NCBI GenBank assembly: GCA_003452965.1
Contig: DMMW01000073.1
Coordinates: forward strand, 8,770-29,258
DNA length: 20,489 bases
Direction: 5' to 3'
From: Elusimicrobiota bacterium
GTDB lineage: Bacteria; Elusimicrobiota; UBA8919
Part shown: in pieces, positions 1 through 7,057 of the stretch
How positions within the stretch are numbered: the stretch's first letter is position 1
Layout: every line of letters starts with the position of its first letter
Program-made: the position numbers and the translations under genes
Notes under the pieces: model-generated
Told to the model about the DNA's origin: nothing
What the model saw: only the letters and a program-made list of their open reading frames with translations
Database searches by the model: none

Positions 1-22
1 AAACATTTCAAAATCTGTGTAA

Positions 23-1639
23 TCATTTGTTTGGAAAATATATTGCACCAACAAATGTTTTTTGAAAATCTTTTTGACTTATTAAATTTATATGTTCTAT
101 TGTTTTAATATTTTCTTCCATTTCATTTCTCACTTTTTGAGAAACCAATGCCAATCTTGCTCCATCGCATGCAGCATTACCGACATATTTTACTTTTTCA
201 AGCGAAACAGAAGGTATCAATCCTACTTTTTGGGCATTAGACTTATCAATATAATTCCCAAAAGTTCCGGCTAATAAAACTTCGTCAATATCTTCAACTG
301 TAATCCCCAACTCATTTACCAACAGTTTAATCCCCGCACAAATTGCTGCTTTGGCTAATTGAAATTCTCTAATATCCTGTTGTGTAATGAAAATATTATG
401 TGCGCTGTTTTTATAAACTAAAAATTTAATTCTTTTATTATCTTCAATTACCGAATCCAGTAATACTGGTGATAATTCCTTTTTTAACTCTTTATAATTT
501 CTGAATCTACCTGTATCATCAATTATTTTATATTTCAGTAATTCCGCCATTGCGTCTATCATACCTGAACCGCACAAACCTTTAGCAGTAACATTGCCAA
601 TAACATTACAATAAACTCCTTCATCGGTGAAATATACTGATTCTATCGCTCCTTTTGAAGCTCTCATTCCACAGCTAATGTTTACACCTTCAAAACAGGG
701 ACCTGCGGCTGTTGAAGTTACCAGAATTCTTTCTTTTGAACCCAATACTATTTCCCCATTCGTTCCAATATCTATTGCAAGCTTTATTTTGTCGGATTTA
801 TCAAATCCCAATGCAAATATCATGCTTAAAGTATCACCGCCAATCCACCCTGAAATATTAGGTATTATATATATTTCAGCATTTTTATCAATATCTATTC
901 CGATTTCAAATGAATTCACCGAATCATATAAACCCTTAACTGTTGGTTTATATGGTGCAATCGCTAGTTTTTCCGGATTGATTCCCATAAACAAATGCTG
1001 CATAGTTGTATTGCCTGCTATAGTCATTTTACGAATTTGTCCGGAGTGTATGCCTGTATTTTTAACAAATCTTTTAATAATACTGTTAATAGCAGTAACA
1101 ATATAATTTTGTAATTTTTTTGTACCATTCTGATTATTAATAGAATAATTTATTCGCGAAATAACGTCTGCTCCGTGTTCATATTGAGGATTGTCTTTTG
1201 CAGCTACAGATATTGTATCATTTGTCGTTAAATCAACCAGAATACCGACAATAGTTGTTGTTCCAATATCTATTGCTACCCCGAATTTATCTGAATACTT
1301 TTGGCTTTTAACTGATTTTACTTCAGACAGCAGCATTTTTTTCAAATCAACATCCAACTTATCAGGAATAGTCACTATCATTTCTTCCGAAACCTTCGTC
1401 TGGCAGGCAAGCCGAATACCATTTTTAATATCTTTGTTTGAAATACACTTTTTTTCAAAAGAACTCGGTTTTGTTGTTCCTTTGATAACTTTTACTTTAC
1501 ACTTCCCGCATTTTCCTATACCACCGCAAGGCGAGTCAATTATTATATCAACAATTTTCGCGGCATCTTTAATACTTATACCCTTTGGTATCAATACGGA
1601 TTTTCCGGATGGCTGAAAAGTAATTTTTATCTTTGACAT
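23..1639 (-). CDS. Corrinoid-activating ATPase, 2Fe-2S ferredoxin plus ASKHA domain (RACo/DUF4445-like)
   Basis: Predicted reductive activator that uses ATP to return an inactive Co(II) corrinoid protein to Co(I). Seen: an N-terminal ferredoxin-type cluster site (C38, C44, C47, C79; CX5CX2C and a distal Cys), a linker, then an actin/Hsp70-like ATPase core with DIGTTT at 124-129, NPQYEHGADVISRI near 150-163, GNTTMQHLF at 209-217, DIGTNGE at 290-296 and a late LLAGTFGNYID motif. The 538-residue length is somewhat shorter than many RACo proteins (around 600 or more). It lies last in the run after the corrinoid protein and the methyltransferase, as expected of their reactivase. The ATG at 1639 gives a complete ferredoxin domain, but no Shine-Dalgarno is visible because the leader is the heptamer repeat. 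Family membership is strong; the exact corrinoid partner is inferred from adjacency. Confidence 0.9.
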   Translation of the reverse strand: MSKIKITFQPSGKSVLIPKGISIKDAAKIVDIIIDSPCGGIGKCGKCKVKVIKGTTKPSSFEKKCISNKDIKNGIRLACQTKVSEEMIVTIPDKLDVDLKKMLLSEVKSVKSQKYSDKFGVAIDIGTTTIVGILVDLTTNDTISVAAKDNPQYEHGADVISRINYSINNQNGTKKLQNYIVTAINSIIKRFVKNTGIHSGQIRKMTIAGNTTMQHLFMGINPEKLAIAPYKPTVKGLYDSVNSFEIGIDIDKNAEIYIIPNISGWIGGDTLSMIFALGFDKSDKIKLAIDIGTNGEIVLGSKERILVTSTAAGPCFEGVNISCGMRASKGAIESVYFTDEGVYCNVIGNVTAKGLCGSGMIDAMAELLKYKIIDDTGRFRNYKELKKELSPVLLDSVIEDNKRIKFLVYKNSAHNIFITQQDIREFQLAKAAICAGIKLLVNELGITVEDIDEVLLAGTFGNYIDKSNAQKVGLIPSVSLEKVKYVGNAACDGARLALVSQKVRNEMEENIKTIEHINLISQKDFQKTFVGAIYFPNK

Positions 1640-1651
1640 AGTTTGTAAGAT

Positions 1652-1743
1652 TTAGCGGATAGGGGTTAGAGGTTAGGGGATAGTTCATCGTTCATAGTAA
1701 CTACTTTTCTCTATACGCTCTACGCTAACCGCTATACGCTAAA
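1652..1743. repeat. Heptamer-based inverted repeat element, degenerate copy
   Basis: The 114-nt gap before the reactivase gene is mostly two arms with 7-bp periodicity. One reads TAGCGGATAGGGGTTAGAGG and continues in the same style; the other reads CTATACGCTCTACGCTAACC and continues. A spacer of about 35 nt separates them. It matches the element at 12022-12119 in layout and motif (GCGTATA-type arm, AT-rich spacer, CTATCCC-type arm) but in opposite orientation and with more substitutions. It ends about 12 nt before the ATG at 1639 and so forms that gene's leader. Confidence 0.75.
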
Positions 1744-1753
1744 ATAAACCTAT

Positions 1754-2545
1754 TTAATGAGGCTTGGTTTCTCTAAATGCTTTAATGTAATTCAGACAAT
1801 ACTCGTCCTGGGATAGTAATGCTTCGGATGCTCTAAGAGATGAAATCATTTGTTTATCTGTGGGATCAATTATTGCAGCATCTAAACCGGCAAAAAGCGC
1901 CATTGATAAAAAAACCGCATTGAGTAATTTCCTATTAGGCAATCCAAACGATATATTACTAAGTCCGCACGCTGTTTTTGAACCCGGAATGCTTTTTATC
2001 AATCTTATTGCTTCCAAAAATTCTTTCGCCTGATTAGGTTCGGTACTAATAGGTCTTACCAGAGCATCAAAATATATTCTCTCGGAAGAAATATCATACC
2101 CTTTGGCTGCTTCAATTATTATTTTTGCAATATCAAAACGTTCTTGTGCAGTCTGAGGCATACCTTTGTCATCCATAGTGAGTGCAATTACATCAGTGTT
2201 GTATTTTTTAACTAAAGGAAGTATTTGCTCGATCCTGTTCTTTTCACCGGTTATGGAATTTATGATAGCTTTGTTATTACATTTTTTCAGACCGCATTCA
2301 ATTACTTCCGAACTCGGACTGTCTATAACAAGCGGAACATCTGTCACCTCTTGAACAATATCCACTAACCATTCCATGTTTACTGTTTCATCTTTTACGT
2401 TCATACCACAATTGATATCAAGAAAATCAGCACCTGCATGCACCTGATTCAATGTTTCCTGCTGAATAAATTTTATATCCTTTTTTTCTATCGCTTCGCC
2501 GATAGCTTTCCTTGTCGCATTAATTCTTTCACCGATTATCAACAT
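1754..2545 (-). CDS. Methyltetrahydrofolate:corrinoid methyltransferase (AcsE/MtvA-like, pterin-binding TIM barrel)
   Basis: Predicted cytoplasmic enzyme that moves a methyl group between a corrinoid protein and tetrahydrofolate. The 263-residue length fits the stand-alone MeTr family. Seen: GERIN at 5-9, DINCG at 43-47, VIDSP with D75, NSITGE with N96, D160, and a GLSNISFGLPNR block at 194-205 whose N197 corresponds to the pterin- and corrinoid-contacting Asn of AcsE-type enzymes. The start at 2545 has AAGGAG 10 nt upstream. It is downstream of the corrinoid protein gene across a 429-nt repeat-rich gap and upstream of the reactivase. The direction (Wood-Ljungdahl-like or demethylation) cannot be decided from the sequence. 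Confidence 0.9.
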   Translation of the reverse strand: MLIIGERINATRKAIGEAIEKKDIKFIQQETLNQVHAGADFLDINCGMNVKDETVNMEWLVDIVQEVTDVPLVIDSPSSEVIECGLKKCNNKAIINSITGEKNRIEQILPLVKKYNTDVIALTMDDKGMPQTAQERFDIAKIIIEAAKGYDISSERIYFDALVRPISTEPNQAKEFLEAIRLIKSIPGSKTACGLSNISFGLPNRKLLNAVFLSMALFAGLDAAIIDPTDKQMISSLRASEALLSQDEYCLNYIKAFRETKPH

Positions 2546-2697
2546 GATTTACATACTCCTTTATTTGATTTCTTATGGTATAGGATATACTGAAAAATAA
2601 AATTTAGGGTCTGCTGAAAAACTCCATGCCTACGTTCCCAAGGAACTTCGGCAGGCAGGCAGCATCCCCTAATTTCACAGATTAGAAATACAGATTA

Positions 2698-2850
2698 CAT
2701 AGATTAGGGCTCGTCGTTAAATCGGTGTCCGCCACTTCCGCCACTGAGACATTGGCGGACAGGGAATCGTTGGCGGATAAATAATCGTTTCTGAAAATCT
2801 GCCCGTCCTCCGCAGTAGCAGACTACTGCTACATAGGATGGATGTAATCA
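2698..2850 (+). repeat. Dispersed repeat, copy A (short form)
   Basis: Shares long near-identical blocks with the reverse complement of 8627-8880: one containing CGTTAAATCGGTGTCCGC followed by ACTTCCGCC, and one running from GGCGGACAGGGAATCGTTGG to GGATGGATGTAATCAA. The second block includes the interrupted palindrome GTAGCAGACTACTGCTAC. About 50 nt plus two of the 18-bp units found in copy B are absent here. Non-coding in all frames. Confidence 0.8.
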
Positions 2851-2881
2851 AGACCAGTTGATGACTTTTTCAACGGTCTTG
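2849..2881. other. Interrupted hairpin abutting repeat copy A
   Basis: CAAGACC (2849-2855) pairs with GGTCTTG (2875-2881). Inside, GTTGA (2857-2861) pairs with TCAAC (2870-2874), with one bulged A and an 8-nt loop. No T-run follows on either strand, so it is not a typical intrinsic terminator. The inner part resembles an inverted partner of the TGAAAAA-containing sequence at 2607-2625. Confidence 0.55.
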
Positions 2882-2974
2882 TGTTTTCAAACTGGCAGGA
2901 ATATTTCTTATCTGCACCCAACAAACAATCATCTTGACTATGTCATTCAGATGAATATGACAATTACAATCACA

Positions 2975-3607
2975 CTATTTTAATAGTTCTTTTACCTTAT
3001 CTACTGCTGATGCCGCATCCGAAGCATATGCATCTGCTCCTATTTCATCGGCATAACTTTGCGTTACAGGAGCACCGCCAATTATCGTTTTTATCTTATC
3101 TTTTAGTCCAGCGATTTTTAATGCTTCAATAGTAACTTTCATCACTGGCATTGTGGTAGTTAGCAACGATGACATACCTATTACCTGCACACCCTTATTT
3201 TTTGCCGCATCAACAAACTTTTCGGGTGAAACATCGGTACCCAGGTCTATGATTTCAAAACCTGCTCCCTCCATCATCATAGCAACAAGATTTTTACCGA
3301 TGTCGTGTACATCTCCTTTCACAGTACCTACTGCAAATCTTCCGGAAGATTTTGCACCCGATTTAATTAACTGCGGTTTAAGTATCTCCATTCCGGAATG
3401 CATCGCCCTTGCTGCTATAAGAACTTCAGGAATGTAAAATTCTCCTGCTTTAAATTTTGCACCGACAATATCCATCCCGGCTATCAATCCTTCTTTAAGA
3501 ATATTTGAAGGTTCAACAGCCTCATTCAACGCTTGTTGTACTAATTCTTTTACTTTTGGAGCTTTCCCGTTTATAAGATTTTCTGAAATTGACTTTAAAT
3601 CAACCAT
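2975..3607 (-). CDS. Corrinoid (B12-binding) methyl-carrier protein, MtxC/MtvC-like
   Basis: Predicted methyl shuttle: cobalamin bound base-off/His-on accepts a methyl group and delivers it to a second methyltransferase. The 210-residue length is typical of the MtbC/MtvC class. Residues 1 to about 85 form the helical cap domain. Residues 90-210 form the Rossmann-like cobalamin domain with GDVHDIGKN, where H101 is the lower axial ligand, followed by GMSSLLTTTMP and IGGAPV, the usual loops around the nucleotide tail. The start at 3607 has a strong GGGGGG-containing ribosome site 8 to 9 nt upstream. It sits 52 nt after the sugar-isomerase-like gene and before the methyltetrahydrofolate methyltransferase. 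Confidence 0.92.
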   Translation of the reverse strand: MVDLKSISENLINGKAPKVKELVQQALNEAVEPSNILKEGLIAGMDIVGAKFKAGEFYIPEVLIAARAMHSGMEILKPQLIKSGAKSSGRFAVGTVKGDVHDIGKNLVAMMMEGAGFEIIDLGTDVSPEKFVDAAKNKGVQVIGMSSLLTTTMPVMKVTIEALKIAGLKDKIKTIIGGAPVTQSYADEIGADAYASDAASAVDKVKELLK

Positions 3608-3659
3608 CTGAATTGTTCCCCCCTGATATAAAATTCATTACTAATATGAGTACACATTT

Positions 3660-4475
3660 TTACAAAAATGGTTCTAAAAATTCTTTTGCTTTTAATATAT
3701 CAATTTTTTGTTGTTCACCGGTAATTTCTCGCTCTATAGTTATCGGTCCTTTAAAGCCTTTTTGCTTAAGTTTCGGGATTAAAATAGGGAAATTGACCAT
3801 ACCCTCGCCGACTGGAACCTCTAATCCGAGCCCTTCGTCTCGATTCGGCCATAAGCCATCTTTTGCATGAAAACCAATTACATATTCACCGAATATTTCA
3901 ACGGCATCTAACGGATGTGCCATACCGTAAAGTATTAAATTTGCCGGATCGAGATTGACACCAACATTATCAAGACCTATATCAACTATTGTTCTTTTTA
4001 ATGTTGAAGGTAATTCCTGTCCTGTTTCAAAACAAAATGTCTGGCCGTTTTTTTTACAGTGTTCAATAAATTTTTTCATTACAGGTAAAAAATCTGCATA
4101 TAATCTATTCTTGGGATCATCCGGTATAAAACCGACATGAGAAATAATGCTTCTAACACCCATATCATAAACCATATCAGAAAATTTATTTGCCAAGTCC
4201 AAACGTTTCTTGCGATATTCTTCAGGTATAAATCCCATTGTTGACGGTCCGTCATTCCTATTAAAAATCTGATTTTCAAAAAGGAGAAAAAATGCGCTCA
4301 TTTCAATACCAAAATCTTTAGCCGCTTTTTTTATTTCTTTAGGTTTCAAACTATCTATCATAAACTCTGCAGTGCAAGAAACCTGGCAGGTATTAATATT
4401 CAGTTCCTTTATTTTTCTGAAACTTTCCGCTATATCTTCACTAATATTTACTATTAGTCCAAATTCAAGTTTCAT
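3660..4475 (-). CDS. Sugar phosphate isomerase/epimerase-like TIM-barrel protein
   Basis: Member of the xylose isomerase-like/AP endonuclease 2 superfamily (271 aa). Candidate divalent-metal ligands lie in the expected strand ends: SHVGF, CFETGQE, VNLDPAN, GFHAKDG and TIEREI (His and Glu/Asp). An aldose-ketose isomerase, epimerase or related sugar-acid activity is possible; the substrate cannot be read from sequence. Its ATG overlaps the stop of the upstream diguanylate cyclase gene (ATGA, 4472-4475), implying translational coupling. It precedes the corrinoid gene by 52 nt, linking the signalling block to the C1 block in one strand-collinear run. Confidence 0.85.
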   Translation of the reverse strand: MKLEFGLIVNISEDIAESFRKIKELNINTCQVSCTAEFMIDSLKPKEIKKAAKDFGIEMSAFFLLFENQIFNRNDGPSTMGFIPEEYRKKRLDLANKFSDMVYDMGVRSIISHVGFIPDDPKNRLYADFLPVMKKFIEHCKKNGQTFCFETGQELPSTLKRTIVDIGLDNVGVNLDPANLILYGMAHPLDAVEIFGEYVIGFHAKDGLWPNRDEGLGLEVPVGEGMVNFPILIPKLKQKGFKGPITIEREITGEQQKIDILKAKEFLEPFL

Positions 4476-5665
4476 ATTTTTTCAGCAGTATCTATTGTCT
4501 CGCAAACAATTACTCTGTTCCTACCAAGATGCTTCGCTTTATAAAGTGACTGATCAGCAAGGTTTATAAGTTCTCGGGTTTCTTTTGCATCATTCGGATA
4601 TGAGGAAATCCCTGCGCTTATAGTTAATTTTCCATCAGGCTGGTTTTGTGCAAATTCAAACGGATATTTTTCAATATCTATTCTCATTTTATTTAATATT
4701 TTTTCCGCACCTTCCTTGCTAGTTGCAGGAAGTATCAATGCGAATTCTTCCCCGCCATATCTTGCCACAATATCAGTTCTTCTTAAATTATGCGATATAA
4801 TTTGCGCCACTTGTCTTAAGCAAGTATCACCGGCAGGATGTCCATTCCTATCATTATAGTTCTTGAAATAATCTATATCCAGTATGGCTAAAGATAAAGT
4901 GCTTTCATATCTCCTTGCCAATTCGGTTTCTTCTCTAATTTTTTGCTGGAAAAATCTATGATTAAAAGTATGGGTAAGTTCATCTAAAATAGACAATTCC
5001 TGTATTTTTGAATAAAGCTGAGCATTTTGCAAAGCAACGGCTGCTTGATTGGCAATCGTAGTTGAAATTGCCAAATCTTTGGACGTAAAATTTATTTTTG
5101 TTTTGCTGTTTCCTATGATAATAAGACCAAGTATTTTATCCTGTACAACAAGCGGCAAAATAATAAATTGTCTTAATCCCAACTGCCCTATAACTTCCTT
5201 GTCCACCAGTGGATTTTTTTCAGCGTCCTGAACCATTACCGGCAGTTTCGTTTTAACCGCTTGTTGAATTATTTTGTCCTGATTTTCTATATGCAAATAA
5301 AACTTTTTTATGCCACCTAAAGCTACAGCTCCTTTTGTCGCTATACACAAATAATTATTTATACTTTCTATTAAGTATATAAAGGCAGAATCAAAGTTTT
5401 TTTCTCTTATTAAATTATCCATTATCAGAGATAAAAGTTTATTAATATTTGTAGTGGTTAGAAGTGCCTGAATAACTTCATTTGTTCTTTTTAATTCCTC
5501 CTGACTTAACAGTTTTTCTTTGCCAAATTGTTTTATTTTTTTATACTGATAAACCAAAAATGAAGTAACAACTAAAAAAGTAAAATATCTTTGTACAGGA
5601 CCCATCCAACCCAGGAGTTCAGTAAAAGAAACTAGCAGTAAAAAAACAAATATTACTATTAGCAT
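4472..5665 (-). CDS. Membrane-anchored GAF-GGDEF diguanylate cyclase
   Basis: Predicted to make c-di-GMP from two GTP. Layout: two closely spaced hydrophobic segments (about 1-20 and 25-40), a helical linker to about 65, a GAF sensor domain (about 68-217), and a C-terminal GGDEF domain with GGEEF at 304-308. An intact RxxD inhibitory site (R295-D298) lies five residues before GGEEF, so product inhibition is expected. DIDYFKNYND (near 263-272) supplies the conserved metal-binding region. No EAL or HD-GYP phosphodiesterase is fused. The start ATG shares one base with the stop of the preceding receiver gene (TAATG at 5663-5667), and the 3' end overlaps the isomerase-like gene by ATGA. Confidence 0.92.
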   Translation of the reverse strand: MLIVIFVFLLLVSFTELLGWMGPVQRYFTFLVVTSFLVYQYKKIKQFGKEKLLSQEELKRTNEVIQALLTTTNINKLLSLIMDNLIREKNFDSAFIYLIESINNYLCIATKGAVALGGIKKFYLHIENQDKIIQQAVKTKLPVMVQDAEKNPLVDKEVIGQLGLRQFIILPLVVQDKILGLIIIGNSKTKINFTSKDLAISTTIANQAAVALQNAQLYSKIQELSILDELTHTFNHRFFQQKIREETELARRYESTLSLAILDIDYFKNYNDRNGHPAGDTCLRQVAQIISHNLRRTDIVARYGGEEFALILPATSKEGAEKILNKMRIDIEKYPFEFAQNQPDGKLTISAGISSYPNDAKETRELINLADQSLYKAKHLGRNRVIVCETIDTAEKI

Positions 5666-6024
5666 TATTCCCCAAGAATTATTTTGACTTTGTTCTTTAA
5701 ATCATCCAAATCAATGGGTTTAACTATATAGTCAGCTATCTTGGATGACCAAACCTCATAGTCAGCTTTAAAAGAATCGTAGGCAGAACACATTATAATA
5801 GGTAGGGTAGCGGATTTTCGTCTTATCTCTTGTAGAATTTGAAGTCCGCTTGTGTCGGGAAGTTTAATGTCTAAAATAACCAAATCCGGAGTTATTGTCT
5901 TCAACAATTCCATACATTCTTTGCCGGAATTTGCTGAAAAAACTTTATATCCGGATTCTGATAATTCGTCACAAATTATCTCGGACAATGGTTTCTCATC
6001 TTCAACTGATATTATCGTTTTCAT
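5665..6024 (-). CDS. Stand-alone response regulator receiver (CheY-like) coupled to the diguanylate cyclase
   Basis: A 119-residue receiver with no output domain. The acidic pocket is E8/D9, the predicted phospho-acceptor is D52 (VILDIKLP), the switch Ser is S80 (MCSAYD) and the conserved Lys is K102 (VKPID). It resembles the receiver at 6682-7047, both having a Y-x-x-W insert before strand five. Its stop overlaps the start of the GAF-GGDEF gene by one base, so the two products are probably made together. This suggests receiver control of the cyclase in trans, a split version of a PleD/WspR-type protein (inference). No clear Shine-Dalgarno is visible in the 117-nt upstream gap. Confidence 0.9.
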   Translation of the reverse strand: MKTIISVEDEKPLSEIICDELSESGYKVFSANSGKECMELLKTITPDLVILDIKLPDTSGLQILQEIRRKSATLPIIMCSAYDSFKADYEVWSSKIADYIVKPIDLDDLKNKVKIILGE

Positions 6025-6141
6025 TTGATTGTTTTATTAACTTCTATCTTTTCCGTGTAGTGTTCAAGAATATATTTTGTTTATGCTCATTTTTATTCTA
6101 AAAAATATTTCTCGTATATAAAACCATCTCTCTATCTGGGT

Positions 6142-6516
6142 TTATTTACAAGAAGTATCAAGAAGTCTACCGACTTCGTTTATAATTTCTTCGATAGGAA
6201 CAGGCTTTAATATAAAAGTACACTTCCTGTTTTCTTTTGCTAATTTAGATTGTAAATCCTTATACTCTTCAAATGCCGTATATATTATTATTTTTGTATT
6301 AGGATAATTTTTATTTATCAAATCTAAAATTACCATCCCATCACCGAATTGTAATCTCATATCTAAAATGACTATATCGGGTTTTAATTTTTCAATTAAA
6401 CCCATTGCTTCTTTTTCATTTAATGCCAACTCAACAGTATACCCCACTTCAACCAATGCTTCTCTAAGAATTTCACTAAGAAAGCTGTTGTCTTCCACAA
6501 TAAGTATTTTTTTCAT
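6142..6516 (-). CDS. Stand-alone response regulator receiver (CheY-like)
   Basis: A 124-residue single receiver domain with acidic pocket E8/D9, phospho-acceptor D52 (VILDMRL), switch Thr T80 (IIYTAF) and Lys K104 (ILKPV). No DNA-binding or enzymatic domain is attached. It is more divergent from the two flanking receivers than they are from each other: it has a longer loop after strand four and lacks their Y-x-x-W motif. An AAGGAG sequence lies about 13 nt before the ATG, and a plausible promoter lies at 6648-6676. The partner kinase is unknown; the nearest candidate is the histidine kinase at 7058-8596. Confidence 0.9.
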   Translation of the reverse strand: MKKILIVEDNSFLSEILREALVEVGYTVELALNEKEAMGLIEKLKPDIVILDMRLQFGDGMVILDLINKNYPNTKIIIYTAFEEYKDLQSKLAKENRKCTFILKPVPIEEIINEVGRLLDTSCK

Positions 6517-6647
6517 ATTATTTTTTTATCTCCTTTTTTGAATATTTCCTTCCATTTATTCATTAAAGCAGATTATATGTAATTCATCATTATTTGAACA
6601 ACATATAAGTAATAATTTCACACTCGTATCCGATAAGAATCTAAAAT

Positions 6648-6676
6648 ATTATACAATACTTTATAGTCGCTTCCAA
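6648..6676 (-). promoter_or_regulatory. Predicted sigma-70-type promoter for the second receiver gene
   Basis: Read on the minus strand: TTGGAA, a 17-nt spacer, then a perfect TATAAT. It lies just after the stop of the upstream receiver gene and would give a leader of roughly 125 nt before the ATG at 6516. It suggests the distal receiver-cyclase part can be transcribed separately from the kinase. Confidence 0.5.
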
Positions 6677-6681
6677 TAACC

Positions 6682-7047
6682 TTATTTACTCTTTTCAAGT
6701 TCCTTTTTTACAACTCCCAACAATAAATCCAAATCCACCGGTTTAATAATAACTGCATTCGCCCAACGATCATAGTAAGTTTTGAGTTTAGTGGATGTTA
6801 CCGCCGTACAAATAATTACAGGTACATTTGTATCATATTGCCTGATGTATGCCAGTATCTCTGTCCCGGTTATATCCGGAAGTTTAACATCAAGAATGAT
6901 TAAATCCGGCATTTTTTCTTCAATTACTTTCAATGCGTCAGTTCCGTTATTCTTTGTAATTACGTTATAGTTACAGTCCTTTAATTCATCGGTAAGTATA
7001 TCAGAAAAATATTTTGTATCTTCAACAACTAAAATTGTTTCTGCCAT
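6682..7047 (-). CDS. Stand-alone response regulator receiver next to the histidine kinase
   Basis: A 121-residue receiver with acidic residues E9/D10, phospho-acceptor D53 (IILDVKLP), switch Thr T81 (ICTAV) and K102 (IIKPVD). No output domain. It starts 10 nt after the histidine kinase stop and is the best candidate for the kinase's direct phospho-acceptor. It is a close paralogue of the receiver at 5665-6024, with similar length, the same D-x-K-L-P-D motif after the phospho-Asp and a similar Y-x-x-W stretch, suggesting local duplication. Confidence 0.92.
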   Translation of the reverse strand: MAETILVVEDTKYFSDILTDELKDCNYNVITKNNGTDALKVIEEKMPDLIILDVKLPDITGTEILAYIRQYDTNVPVIICTAVTSTKLKTYYDRWANAVIIKPVDLDLLLGVVKKELEKSK

Positions 7048-7057
7048 TTAATTTACC

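Larger units (their letters stand above)
2546..2974. other. 429-nt gene-free interval made of repeat and hairpin DNA
   Basis: No credible ORF on either strand. From left to right it holds the AAGGAG leader of the methyltransferase gene, a possible terminal-repeat sequence (GGGTCTGCTGAAAAACTCC at 2607-2625), a small hairpin GTTCC-CAA-GGAAC at 2634-2646, an AGATTA-rich tract at 2682-2708, copy A of the dispersed repeat (2698-2850), and an interrupted hairpin at 2849-2881 (CAAGACC and GTTGA arms). No hairpin with a T-tract suitable for termination was seen, so read-through from the corrinoid gene remains possible. Confidence 0.7.

Noticed and set aside
884..1639. Long + strand ORFs opposite the reactivase and other genes
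   Set aside because: They are antisense shadows of strongly supported minus-strand genes, with no ribosome sites or family motifs.
2849..2881. Intrinsic terminator after the corrinoid gene
   Set aside because: The stem is interrupted and no T-run follows on the minus strand.
3608..3659. Cobalamin riboswitch before the corrinoid gene
   Set aside because: The gap is only 52 nt, far too short, and lacks a B12-box-like sequence.
6025..6141. Small ORF in the gap between two receivers
   Set aside because: Only a 7-codon ATG frame was found, with no ribosome site.
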